From the NCBI RefSeq assembly GCF_014131695.1, contig NZ_CP036346.1, forward strand, positions 248,001-312,000: a DNA stretch of 64,000 bases. The letters are read 5' to 3'. Origin of the DNA: Thomasclavelia ramosa DSM 1402. Lineage in GTDB: Bacteria > Bacillota_I > Bacilli_A > Erysipelotrichales > Coprobacillaceae. Position 1 is the first letter of the stretch, and each line of letters starts with the position of its first letter. This document shows positions 26,166 to 33,783 of this stretch, in pieces. The notes under the pieces were generated by a model, which saw only the letters and a list, made by a program, of their open reading frames with translations, was not told the origin of the DNA and ran no database searches. A program made the position numbers and the translations under genes.

Positions 26166-27096
26166 TGTAATCGTACCTTGTTATAATGAAGAGGAAGTAC
26201 TTCCATTATTCCATAAGGAAGTGACTAAAGAACTTGAAACGATTGAAAATATTGATTATGAAATCTTATTTATTGATGATGGTAGTCATGATCATACAAT
26301 TGATTTATTAAAGATGATCTGTGCTAAAGATCACCATTGTGACTATTATTCATTTTCTCGCAACTTTGGAAAAGAAGCAGCGATGTTCGCTGGCTTGGAA
26401 AAATCAACCGGTGATTATTGTGTAATCATGGATGCAGATCTTCAACATCCCCCAAAATTGCTGGCACCGATGTATCAGGCAGTAAGTCAAGAAGGTTACG
26501 ATTGTTGTGCTGGAAAAAGAATGGATCGTGAGGGTGAAGGTAGATTAAGAAATTTCTTAAGTAAGTCATTTTATAAGGTGATGCAAAAATTATCAAAATT
26601 GGATATGAGTGATGGTGCAGGAGATTTTAGAATGATGAGTCGTCTTATGGTTGATTCAATTTTAGAAATTAGAGAGTATAATCGTTATATGAAAGGTTTA
26701 TTTTCATATGTTGGTTTTGAGACAAAGTGGTTACCATTTAATAATGTAGAAAGGGCTGCTGGTTCTACTAAATGGAATTTTAAAAGCTTATTTTCTTATG
26801 CTTTAGAAGGAATTTTCTCATTTTCTACTGCTCCACTAAAGATAGCAGGAATATTTGGTGTTATCCTATTTGTTGGTTCAATTATTTTATCGTTATATAC
26901 AGCGATTTCAACATTGATGTTTGGAAATAGCGTAGGTGGATATACTACGATTGTCTGTTTAATTTTATTTTTAAGTGGAACACAAATGTTATTAATTGCA
27001 ATATTAGGAGAATATGTGTCTAAAGATTATATGGAAAATAAAGCTCGACCAATTTATATTGTTAAAGATACAAACCGCAGAAAACGGTATAATTAG
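26152..27096 (+). CDS. GT2-family glycosyltransferase (GtrB/CsbB-like)
   Basis: About 314 residues. The catalytic domain shows SVIVPCYNEEEVLP, the FIDDGSHDHT nucleotide-binding motif, MDADLQHPP (the DxD metal site) and GDFRMMSR. Two C-terminal transmembrane helices follow (about 235-257 and 268-292). Such enzymes load a sugar from UDP or a similar donor onto undecaprenyl phosphate on the inner face of the membrane. The start at 26152 sits 8 bases after AAAGGAGG; a GtrA-overlapping upstream start is unlikely. Last gene of the YfhO operon; a terminator follows. Confidence 0.88.
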   Translation: MDKISVIVPCYNEEEVLPLFHKEVTKELETIENIDYEILFIDDGSHDHTIDLLKMICAKDHHCDYYSFSRNFGKEAAMFAGLEKSTGDYCVIMDADLQHPPKLLAPMYQAVSQEGYDCCAGKRMDREGEGRLRNFLSKSFYKVMQKLSKLDMSDGAGDFRMMSRLMVDSILEIREYNRYMKGLFSYVGFETKWLPFNNVERAAGSTKWNFKSLFSYALEGIFSFSTAPLKIAGIFGVILFVGSIILSLYTAISTLMFGNSVGGYTTIVCLILFLSGTQMLLIAILGEYVSKDYMENKARPIYIVKDTNRRKRYN

Positions 27097-27119
27097 AGTG
27101 TGATTTGGCACTCTTTTTG
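27095..27119 (+). terminator. Terminator of the YfhO operon
   Basis: AGAGTG/CACTCT stem, 8-base loop and five T residues directly after the stop codon. Confidence 0.8.
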
Positions 27120-27212
27120 ACTTAAGAGATAAAAAAAACTATAATAAATACATTAGAAAAGATATCTTATAGTTTAGAAATTGGAACAAGGCATCTTATT
27201 GAGGAGAAAGAA

Positions 27213-28058
27213 ATGAAGAAATTTGGAAATGTAGTATTAACAATTGTCATGTTATGTTTGATTATGCTCCTATGTGTTAATCTATCAATTAAGACAATGT
27301 CAACTAAAGCAATTACAAATGCTGTCGTTGTTCAAGAGGCAAGTAACGGGATTGAAGAAGTACTTAATCAAGCATTTCCTGATGTAAGTAATGAAAATAT
27401 CAAGAAAGTTGAGGAAGCAGTAAAAAATAATAGTGCTTTAAATGATGTGACGAGCGATTTATTAGATCAAATTACAGCAGCTGTAGCAAATGGTAGTGAT
27501 GTTGATACTGCTGCGATTGCTGCACAATTATCTAAAGCTGTTGATGAAAATATTCCTGCAATCGAAGAAGCAATTGGTAAAAAAATCACTACAGAGCAGC
27601 GTGAACAAATTCAAAGTAAGATTACTGATGAAAATGGTGCCTTACAAAATAAAATTGTAAGTACCGTTGAAAAGGTCCAAAAAACAACACCAGGAACACA
27701 AAAATTTATTAAAACTTATAAAACTTTAAGTGATACTCCAACGAGAATTATTTGTGTGGTGGGAATTATTTTAACAGCAGTTTTACTTGGTTTGATTAAT
27801 AAATCATTTTATAAATGGACTTTATTTAGTGGAATCGCTGCTGTTATTTCAGGTATTGTAGTTGGTTTATTTATGCCATTAGTTGTTAGTGCAATGGAGT
27901 TTACTATTGGAAATCGTCTATTAGGAATGAGCATTGATATTCCGGTAGGGAGTTTACGTTTAGATGGTGCTATTTGTGCTGGTGCTGGAATTATCTTGAT
28001 TGTTGCATATATCATTTTAAATAAGAAATATGCTACATTTGAACGTCATTATTATTAA
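27213..28058 (+). CDS. Membrane protein with external helical domain, unknown function
   Basis: 281 residues. One N-terminal helix (about 7-25) is followed by an extracytoplasmic stretch of about 140 residues that is acidic, Ala/Glu/Val-rich and probably helical (VEEAVKNN, VDTAAIAAQL, ITTEQREQIQ). Three further hydrophobic helices follow (about 173-193, 203-226 and 248-270) and a short charged tail. No family is recognised. The start after GAGGAGAAAGAA is secure. A terminator precedes and another follows, so it is a single-gene unit. Confidence 0.7.
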   Translation: MKKFGNVVLTIVMLCLIMLLCVNLSIKTMSTKAITNAVVVQEASNGIEEVLNQAFPDVSNENIKKVEEAVKNNSALNDVTSDLLDQITAAVANGSDVDTAAIAAQLSKAVDENIPAIEEAIGKKITTEQREQIQSKITDENGALQNKIVSTVEKVQKTTPGTQKFIKTYKTLSDTPTRIICVVGIILTAVLLGLINKSFYKWTLFSGIAAVISGIVVGLFMPLVVSAMEFTIGNRLLGMSIDIPVGSLRLDGAICAGAGIILIVAYIILNKKYATFERHYY

Positions 28059-28079
28059 GATATAGATTAGGAATTCAGG

Positions 28080-28106
28080 GGAAGGTAGCAGTATCTTCTC
28101 TTTTTT
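28080..28106 (+). terminator. Terminator after the 27.2 kb membrane-protein gene
   Basis: A 7-bp stem GAAGGTA/TATCTTC with one G-T pair, followed by TCTTTTTT. Confidence 0.7.
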
Positions 28107-28130
28107 ATGTAATTTATTTTGGTTTGATAT

Positions 28131-28170
28131 TAAGATATAACTATTAGAACTGGTAGTTATTCTTATAATG
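28131..28170 (+). promoter_or_regulatory. Inverted repeat overlapping a TATAAT box, upstream of the EIIB genes
   Basis: Arms AAGATATAACTA and TAGTTATTCTT, about 10 bases apart, run into TATAAT at about 28165. Candidate operator and promoter for the EIIB unit. Confidence 0.4.
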
Positions 28171-28221
28171 ATGAAATAAATTTCTCATAATTTTTATGTA
28201 AATAGGGCAATATATTAAAAG

Positions 28222-28253
28222 AAAAATTCGTTTTAATAGAAAACGATTTTTTT
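28222..28253 (+). terminator. Leader hairpin with T run before the EIIB genes
   Basis: CGTTTT/AAAACG core stem extended by A-T pairs, a 5-base loop, and seven T residues. It lies downstream of the putative promoter and 44 bases before the first EIIB gene, so it may act as an attenuator. Confidence 0.5.
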
Positions 28254-28296
28254 ATATCCAAATAGTTTTTACAATGGAGTCAAGGAGGAAAAGAAA

Positions 28297-28614
28297 ATGA
28301 TTAGAATTATGTTAGCATGTGCTGGAGGGATGTCTACCAGCTTATTAATGAACAAGATGAAAGAGGAAGCCGATAATAGAGGACTGGAAGTCAGTGTTGA
28401 AGCGATTGGTGAAAAAACATTGGAACAGCATTTAGGCGAATTTGATGTATTACTGTTAGGACCGCAAGTTCGTTATGTTATTCCTAATGTTAAGAAAATA
28501 TTAGCAGGGAAGATTCCGTTTGATGTTATTGATATGCGTGATTACGGATTGATGAATGGAGAGAAAGTATTAGCTGCAGCGCTTAAAATGTACGATGATT
28601 TTTATAATAAATAG
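28297..28614 (+). CDS. PTS EIIB component, Lac/cellobiose type (first of pair)
   Basis: A 105-residue EIIB with the phospho-Cys in IMLACAGGMSTSLLMNKM (Cys8) and the family segments LLLGPQVRY and VIDMRDYGLMNG. It takes phosphate from EIIA and passes it to the sugar bound in EIIC. It starts after AAGGAGGAAAAGAAA. A second, similar EIIB follows 11 bases later. No EIIC or EIIA is encoded nearby, so its permease must be elsewhere, possibly one of the EIICs at 56 or 60 kb. Confidence 0.9.
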   Translation: MIRIMLACAGGMSTSLLMNKMKEEADNRGLEVSVEAIGEKTLEQHLGEFDVLLLGPQVRYVIPNVKKILAGKIPFDVIDMRDYGLMNGEKVLAAALKMYDDFYNK

Positions 28615-28625
28615 GGGTGAATGAG

Positions 28626-28928
28626 ATGAAAATATTGTTAGTATGTAATGCTGGTATGTCAACGAGTATACTTGTTCGAGAGATGGAAAAAGCGGCAAAA
28701 GAACAACAGCTTGAATTAGAAGTCACAGCAATGGGGTTTACGCAGGCGGAAAAAGTTTTATTAGATTGGGATATTGTTATGTTGGGGCCACAAGTTAGGC
28801 ACCAGTTAACAGGTCTGCAAAAAGCCGCTGAGGGTAAAGTTCCCGTAGAAGTAATTAATATGCGTGATTATGGAATGATGAATGGTGCCAATGTGCTAAA
28901 ACGAGCGCTTGAAATCATTAACGAATAG
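28626..28928 (+). CDS. PTS EIIB component, Lac/cellobiose type (second of pair)
   Basis: About 100 residues, starting MKILLVCNAGMSTSILV with the phospho-Cys at residue 7, and with MLGPQVRHQL and VINMRDYGMMNG later. It is clearly paralogous to the EIIB just upstream. The ATG at 28626 is preferred to a GTG nine bases earlier because GGGGTGA then lies at a normal distance. The pair may serve two permeases or two substrates. Confidence 0.88.
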   Translation: MKILLVCNAGMSTSILVREMEKAAKEQQLELEVTAMGFTQAEKVLLDWDIVMLGPQVRHQLTGLQKAAEGKVPVEVINMRDYGMMNGANVLKRALEIINE

Positions 28929-28950
28929 CTTGTCTCTAGGAGATAATTTT

Positions 28951-29595
28951 ATGGATGAATTTTTAAGCGAGCTTTATGTAGAGTATTTAAAAAAATGGAT
29001 CTTACTACAAACTAGTAAGGATTATAAATTGTATTTCAATGATAATGATTCCAATATTATACTTATTGAAGCTGAAAATAGTTTAAGTCGTGTAACCTTT
29101 AATCGTTTTAATATTATTGAGCTTTGTGTCATGAATAATAATGACAATAAATTAGAATTTTATATTCATTTTCAAATGCAAAATTTAGGACACGCTAAAA
29201 GACTTTTTGAAGAGATGATAGAATGTATTTATAACACGATCAAACAACCTGTTTTAAAAATTTTATTATCATGCTCTAGCGGTTTGACGACTAGTTATTT
29301 TGCTGAAAAACTTAGCCAAACGGCAGAATTATTAGAATTGAATTATCAATTTCAAGCAGTTGGCTGGGAAAAGGTCTTGGCAGCAGCATTGGATTTTGAT
29401 GTTCTGCTCTTAGCTCCACAAATATCTTACCAATGTGCAAGGATACAAAAAATACTACCTAATAAATTAGTTTTAAAAATTCCAACGCTAATATTTGCAA
29501 GCTATGATTGTTTAAAATTATTTGAGTTTATCAAAGAATCACTATTATTAGATAAGGTAAATAACAATAAAACAATAATAAAATTATCACCGTAA
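28951..29595 (+). CDS. EIIB-like domain fused to an unknown N-terminal domain
   Basis: About 214 residues. The first 105 residues (from MDEFLSELYVEYLKKW) match no family I recognise; they look like a mixed alpha/beta domain with FYIHFQMQNLGHAKRLFEEM near the end. The second half is a Lac/Chb-type EIIB fold: KILLSCSSGLTTSYFAEKL (cysteine in the phospho-Cys position), then LLLAPQISY and LIFASYDCLKL. The cysteine is kept, so it may be phosphorylated and act as a sensor of PTS flux rather than a transport subunit. It starts after TAGGAGATAATTTT, 22 bases after the second EIIB. A ROK pseudogene follows. Confidence 0.7.
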   Translation: MDEFLSELYVEYLKKWILLQTSKDYKLYFNDNDSNIILIEAENSLSRVTFNRFNIIELCVMNNNDNKLEFYIHFQMQNLGHAKRLFEEMIECIYNTIKQPVLKILLSCSSGLTTSYFAEKLSQTAELLELNYQFQAVGWEKVLAAALDFDVLLLAPQISYQCARIQKILPNKLVLKIPTLIFASYDCLKLFEFIKESLLLDKVNNNKTIIKLSP

Positions 29596-29631
29596 ATTAT
29601 TAATAAAAACACTAATAATCTTACCTTATAT

Positions 29632-30240
29632 TTATTAGTATATCAGGATAATAATAAGAATTTTATTGATTACCATCTATATGGGAAAGAGTTATTGATG
29701 ATTTATGAAAAGCGGATTATTAAGGATAGTATTATAATTCAAGGTATTTATGATGTTTTAAATATAGTACTGTTACATTTTTTAGAAATTGATTGTATAG
29801 CGATTTCTATATTTGGAGTGTTTGATAATGGCTATGTCTATTCATCCTTTATTGAGGGGGATAAGTGGTATAAACTTTAAACAAATTTTAAAATGCAAAT
29901 ACAATAAACATATTGTAAAATATTAATCATTAGTATTTTTATTTTAGCTACAGGGTTTAAATGTGGGAATAGGGACAGTTATTAACAGGTTGTAATAACT
30001 TTGCTGGTGAAGTAAAATTTTTATCATTACCACTTGCTGAACGTGTACATTTGAGTCGTATTCCTGAAGGAACACAAAAAACGCTTAGCTTTATTGATAC
30101 AAGCTATCATGAGTATTCTTTCATCACCAGTAATTGTAATTTATAATGATTTGTTGCTTAATTATGAACTATTAAAAACAGGTAATAAAATCGTTTGGTC
30201 AAGAGCTACAGTACCTTAATTTTAAAATCATTAAAGTTGA
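29632..30240 (+). pseudogene. Degenerate ROK-family kinase/regulator remnant
   Basis: Pieces in different frames resemble a ROK protein. An N-terminal half (29695-29880) has IDCIAISIFGVFDNGYVYSS, like the ROK segment IGIATPGVVD. A middle piece (about 29965-30020) has GIGTVIN, then, after a frameshift, CNNFAGEVKFL, like the ROK GxGxGI...GAxGEIGH region. A tail follows with several stops. ROK proteins are sugar kinases or sugar-responsive repressors. The remnant sits between an EIIB-like gene and an RpiR regulator, so the broken gene probably belonged to the same sugar unit. Confidence 0.6.
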
Positions 30241-30306
30241 ACAAACTTAAGAATATGTTTTATTAGAATTATTAGCTTTAAGAATTAAAAATAGTGATAA
30301 TAAAAG

Positions 30307-30332
30307 AAACTAAGTATTAAATTTAGTTTTTT
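30307..30332 (+). terminator. Terminator after the ROK remnant
   Basis: AAACTAA/TTAGTTT stem followed by a T run. It would end the EIIB-ROK transcript. Confidence 0.6.
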
Positions 30333-30404
30333 AGCATCATATTAAAACATAAATAATACTGTTTTTTGGTATTGTTTATTGTAAAATAAAAGTGGTGAAT
30401 AAAG

Positions 30405-31262
30405 ATGAATATATTAATGAAATTAAAGAATAGTAAAGTTCTATCGAATAATGAAAAAATCATTGCAGACTATATTTTAGAGCATCCAGATCGTATTTTA
30501 AAAATGACTGCAAAAGATTTAAGCACAGTTTGTTATGTCTCAACAGCAACGATTTATCGCTTATGTGATAAGCTTGAATTATCAGGGTTTGCTGATCTGA
30601 AGCTAAAAATCACTAGTTCTTTAGAAGAGTATTTAAAAAGTACAGAGAATTTTGACTTTAATTTTCCTGTTAAGCAATTTCAGACACATTATGAAATTAT
30701 TCATAAGCTAAAAGAAGATTATGAACAAACCTTAAGTTCTACTGCTAACTTATTTAGTTTAGACCAGCTTAAGCGAGTCGTTTCAACAATGAAAAAGGCT
30801 CAAGTCATTGATGTATATACATCAGCTGGAAATATTTACTTTGCACAAAACTTTCAATTTCAAATGCAGGAAATTGGTGTGAGTATAAATGTGCCGATTG
30901 ATGAATATCAACAACGACTTCAGGCTGCTTCTAGTGATAACTCACATCTAGCGATTATTGTTTCATATAGCGGTAGAGGAATTATTTCAGATATCTTATT
31001 TAGAATCTTGAAGGAACGGAAAACACCAATTATTTTAATTTCCTCATATAATTATCCTATAAAAGAAGTGAAACCAGATCATCACCTATATATTAGCTCT
31101 GGTGAAAATCATTATAAAAAAATTTCATCTTTTTCAACTAGATTATCAATTTTATATATTTTTGATATTTTATATACCTGTTACTTTGAATTAAATTATG
31201 AAGAGAATCTTGAACGAAAGTTAGATTACTATCGTTTGATTGATAAAACAAATATTAGATAA
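30405..31262 (+). CDS. RpiR-family transcription regulator
   Basis: 285 residues. The N-terminal RpiR helix-turn-helix (about 1-75) contains VLSNNEKIIADYILEHP, VSTATIYRLCDKLELSGFADLK. The C-terminal SIS domain (about 115-240) carries VIDVYTSAGNIYFA and IIVSYSGRGIISDIL, the sugar-phosphate-binding loop. RpiR proteins repress or activate sugar genes in response to phosphosugars. It follows the EIIB/EIIB-fusion/ROK unit, separated by a terminator, so it may control that unit. Promoter elements are unclear; AAAGTGGTGAATAAAG precedes the ATG. Confidence 0.88.
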   Translation: MNILMKLKNSKVLSNNEKIIADYILEHPDRILKMTAKDLSTVCYVSTATIYRLCDKLELSGFADLKLKITSSLEEYLKSTENFDFNFPVKQFQTHYEIIHKLKEDYEQTLSSTANLFSLDQLKRVVSTMKKAQVIDVYTSAGNIYFAQNFQFQMQEIGVSINVPIDEYQQRLQAASSDNSHLAIIVSYSGRGIISDILFRILKERKTPIILISSYNYPIKEVKPDHHLYISSGENHYKKISSFSTRLSILYIFDILYTCYFELNYEENLERKLDYYRLIDKTNIR

Positions 31263-31303
31263 AAAACTGGATCAATGCCACTCATCGTAGCTGATCCAGT
31301 TTT
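31263..31303. terminator. Convergent terminator, RpiR and PIG-L genes
   Basis: A perfect 12-bp stem AAAACTGGATCA/TGATCCAGTTTT with a 17-base loop that includes the last codons of the PIG-L gene. Confidence 0.85.
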
Positions 31304-31952
31304 CATATGGGAACATATGTCCTAAGTTATGGCAGACTTTCTTTTGAGAGGAGTAACAATCTGCTAATTCTAATTTTTGTTTGGTAAGATCATCATCAAA
31401 GGTTGGTTTCATTGGCAAGATAGGGTTAGTTTTTCGATAATAAAGACCAAAATATTTTAAATTATTAGTAATTGCTAGATCTTTAGCAATACTTGTAACA
31501 ATTGCACTTGTCATCTTGTGATGCTGATGGCCGTATTCACCTTTAGGATTGTGAGTAACAACGAGATTAAAATGTTGTTTCGATAAAAGATAATTTAAAT
31601 CGTCTTCAATTTTTTGATATGATGATTTCCAATTATCCCGCTTACCATTTGTCTTATCAGGATAATTTAAAATAAGTCCGGTATTCTGTGTTTTTTTCAT
31701 CACCTCTTTAAATTCTTTAGAACGTATTTCGTTATCACCATTAGTTAGGCAGACAACCAAGTATTTATCTTTTAGTAAATGCATTCCACCCCAAATAGTT
31801 TCATCATCAGGATGAGCTACGATCATAACATTTTGATAATCACTTAATTGGACTTGATCAAAAATATCTTGATGTTCGATTTTATTTATTTTTGCGTTTG
31901 CGTTAGTACATCCTGTTAGGAGGACTAAACAGATTATTAGTAGTTTCTTCAT
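31272..31952 (-). CDS. PIG-L/LmbE-family deacetylase lipoprotein
   Basis: 226 residues. A signal peptide ends in a lipobox LLTGC (Cys15), so the protein is predicted to be lipid-anchored on the outer face of the membrane. The PIG-L domain starts with VMIVAHPDDETIWGG (metal-binding AHPDDE, about residues 46-51) and has the second metal site EYGHQHHKM. The family removes N-acetyl groups from amino sugars; a surface lipoprotein version may act on extracellular glycans. Single-gene unit, convergent with the RpiR gene and divergent from the MATE gene. Confidence 0.85.
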   Translation of the reverse strand: MKKLLIICLVLLTGCTNANAKINKIEHQDIFDQVQLSDYQNVMIVAHPDDETIWGGMHLLKDKYLVVCLTNGDNEIRSKEFKEVMKKTQNTGLILNYPDKTNGKRDNWKSSYQKIEDDLNYLLSKQHFNLVVTHNPKGEYGHQHHKMTSAIVTSIAKDLAITNNLKYFGLYYRKTNPILPMKPTFDDDLTKQKLELADCYSSQKKVCHNLGHMFPYENWISYDEWH

Positions 31953-32034
31953 ACTTGAATTGTACCACTTTATTCAATTAATAAAATTAAACCTTTCTTA
32001 ATATTGCTTAAGAGAAACTAAATAAATAAAAAGT

Positions 32035-32063
32035 TTGACAGTTAAGGGCAAACTTGGTAAAAT
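32035..32063 (+). promoter_or_regulatory. Near-consensus promoter for the MATE leader RNA
   Basis: A perfect TTGACA -35 (32035-32040), 17-bp spacer and TAAAAT -10 (32058-32063). Transcription should start near 32070, about 24 bases before the leader-peptide start codon. Confidence 0.85.
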
Positions 32064-32093
32064 CTTCTTGCTTACCGGAGGGTATAAGAAATT

Positions 32094-32144
32094 ATGCTGG
32101 ATAAGGTAGTGGGTCAAACCACTATTTTATCCAGCTTTTTTTAG
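32094..32144 (+). CDS. Leader peptide of the MATE pump gene (16 codons)
   Basis: A short frame encoding MLDKVVGQTTILSSFF, then TAG. It has its own ribosome site, GGAGGG at 32077-32082, 11 bases before the ATG, and a strong promoter just upstream. Its codons run exactly through both arms of the terminator hairpin, and its stop codon TAG is the first part of the MATE gene's own AGGAGG site. This is the layout of ribosome-mediated attenuation: a ribosome stalled early, for example by an antibiotic, would cover the 5' arm and block termination. It has not been matched to a known leader peptide. Confidence 0.65.
   Translation: MLDKVVGQTTILSSFF
32096..32142 (+). terminator. Attenuator terminator inside the leader-peptide frame
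   Basis: Outer stem GCTGGATAA/TTATCCAGC and inner stem TAGTGG/CCACTA, separated by a 2x2 internal loop, with a 6-base apical loop and seven T residues. The T run ends at the MATE ribosome site, so the default outcome is termination just before the pump gene. Confidence 0.85.
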
Positions 32145-32153
32145 GAGGAAAAT

Positions 32154-33485
32154 ATGAATGATGAATTATTAAATGGAAGTGTTTTTAAAAGTTTGATGCT
32201 CTTTGCAATTCCCTTCATGTTATCAAACTTATTACAAGTATTATACGGAGCTGCTGATTTATTTGTGGTGGGGCATTTCGCTACAACAAGTGATGTTTCA
32301 GCAGTTTCTATCGGTAGTCAAACAATGGCGATGCTAACTAACCTGATCCTTGGGTTTACAACAGGGATCACAGTATTATTAGGACAATTTTTTGGAGCTA
32401 AAAAGGAAAAAGAATTAGCTGCAACAGTGGGTTCTTCAGTTGTGTTGTTTACTATGATTGCTGTGACTATTTCAATTATATTATTTTTGACTAATCATCA
32501 GATTGTAGGATTAATGCATACACCTAACGATGCAATCAGTGCAACTAGAAGTTATTTATATATTTGTAGTTTAGGAACTGTTTTTATTGTAGGATATAAT
32601 GCAGTTAGTGCTATTTTAAGAGGTTTAGGTGATAGTAAGACACCTCTTTTATTTGTTGCAATTGCGTGTGTAATAAATGTTATTGTAGATTTTATTTTGG
32701 TAGATAGCTATCAAATGGGAGCAGTGGGAGCTGCTATTGCAACGGTATTAGCACAAGCAGGAGCTTTTATTTTTTCATTGATCTATCTAAAATATAAAGG
32801 ATTAGGTTTTAAGTTTAATCGCCAAGATATTAGTTTTAATCTTCCGATGATTGCGAAAATCACAAAAGTTGGGTTACCAATCGGCTTGCAAAGTGCTTTA
32901 GTTGGTATTTCTTTTTTGTTGATTACGGTAATCGTCAATGGTATGGGGTTAGTTGCTAGTGCTTCTGTTGGAGTTGTTGAAAAATTGATTGAATTTTTAA
33001 TGTTACCAGCAATTGCCTTAGGTAATGCTGTTGCAACGATGACAGCTCAAAATTTTGGGGCCGAGCAGTATTCACGAGCGTATAAATCAATGCGTTATGG
33101 GATTGCTTTTTGTCTTTCGATTTCATTGATTGTGACAGTTGTTTGTCAATTTGATGGAAGTATTTTCACACGAATTTTTTCTAGTGACCAGGCAGTAATT
33201 AAAAATGCGGCTTTATATTTACAAACATATTCTTTTGATTGTTTATGTACAAGTTTTATCTTTTGTTATAATGGTTATTTAAATGGTGGTGGATATACTG
33301 TTTTTACGATGCTTCATAGTTTGCTGGCAACCTTTATTTTAAGAATTCCATTAACTTTAGTAATTAGTAAATTGAGCGGAATTACTTTATTTCATATGGG
33401 GATTGCATCGCCTATTGCTTCTATGGCATCGATTATCATGTGTGTCATTTATATTCGTTATTTAAATAAGAAATTATTATTTTAA
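32154..33485 (+). CDS. MATE-family efflux transporter
   Basis: 443 residues with twelve predicted transmembrane helices in two halves. N-terminal MATE signature segments are seen (SLMLFAIPFMLSNLLQVLYG, then ADLFVVGHF and GFTTGITVLLGQFFGAKK), with the matching second-half AIALGNAVATMTAQNFGA. MATE proteins export cationic drugs and similar compounds using a sodium or proton gradient. The gene sits directly behind a promoter, leader peptide and terminator, which suggests induction by translation inhibitors or another signal that stalls ribosomes. Confidence 0.9.
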   Translation: MNDELLNGSVFKSLMLFAIPFMLSNLLQVLYGAADLFVVGHFATTSDVSAVSIGSQTMAMLTNLILGFTTGITVLLGQFFGAKKEKELAATVGSSVVLFTMIAVTISIILFLTNHQIVGLMHTPNDAISATRSYLYICSLGTVFIVGYNAVSAILRGLGDSKTPLLFVAIACVINVIVDFILVDSYQMGAVGAAIATVLAQAGAFIFSLIYLKYKGLGFKFNRQDISFNLPMIAKITKVGLPIGLQSALVGISFLLITVIVNGMGLVASASVGVVEKLIEFLMLPAIALGNAVATMTAQNFGAEQYSRAYKSMRYGIAFCLSISLIVTVVCQFDGSIFTRIFSSDQAVIKNAALYLQTYSFDCLCTSFIFCYNGYLNGGGYTVFTMLHSLLATFILRIPLTLVISKLSGITLFHMGIASPIASMASIIMCVIYIRYLNKKLLF

Positions 33486-33530
33486 TTTTTTTGCTTATCT
33501 TTACAAAATATACTATATGAGGTGAGAGAA

Positions 33531-33614
33531 ATGATAAAAAGAGATAGCTATTTAATTTATAGGAGAATGAAGTACAAAGGAAAATATAAGCGAACGGTAT
33601 GTTATTACTTGTAG
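33531..33614 (+). CDS. Possible 27-residue basic peptide
   Basis: In the roughly 300 bases between the MATE gene and the YdcZ pair, the only frame with a ribosome site (GAGGTGAG, 5 bases before ATG) encodes a short Lys/Arg/Tyr-rich peptide starting MIKRDSYLIYRRMKYKG. No homology is recognised. It may be a chance frame or a remnant. The rest of this gap shows nothing but the YdcZ terminator. Confidence 0.2.
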   Translation: MIKRDSYLIYRRMKYKGKYKRTVCYYL

Positions 33615-33740
33615 TTATCATTTTGAATTTTTTATAAGGAAATTATGAGGATTTTATGATCTCAATATAGTAATGGTCTGTTTTTTACAAATGTGTTAGA
33701 TATATGAAAAAGCTAAGTTAGAATATTTGAATAAAATCAT

Positions 33741-33764
33741 GAAAAAGATTGTCAACGACAATCT
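33741..33764 (-). terminator. Terminator of the YdcZ pair
   Basis: On the minus strand, AGATTGTC/GACAATCT with a 3-base loop is followed by five T residues. Confidence 0.8.
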
Positions 33765-33783
33765 AAAATAATTAGGAAAATTA

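Noticed and set aside
32065-32142. Riboswitch before the MATE gene
   Set aside because: The RNA before the terminator is only about 25 bases and matches none of the small riboswitch classes I know; the translated leader frame explains the layout better.
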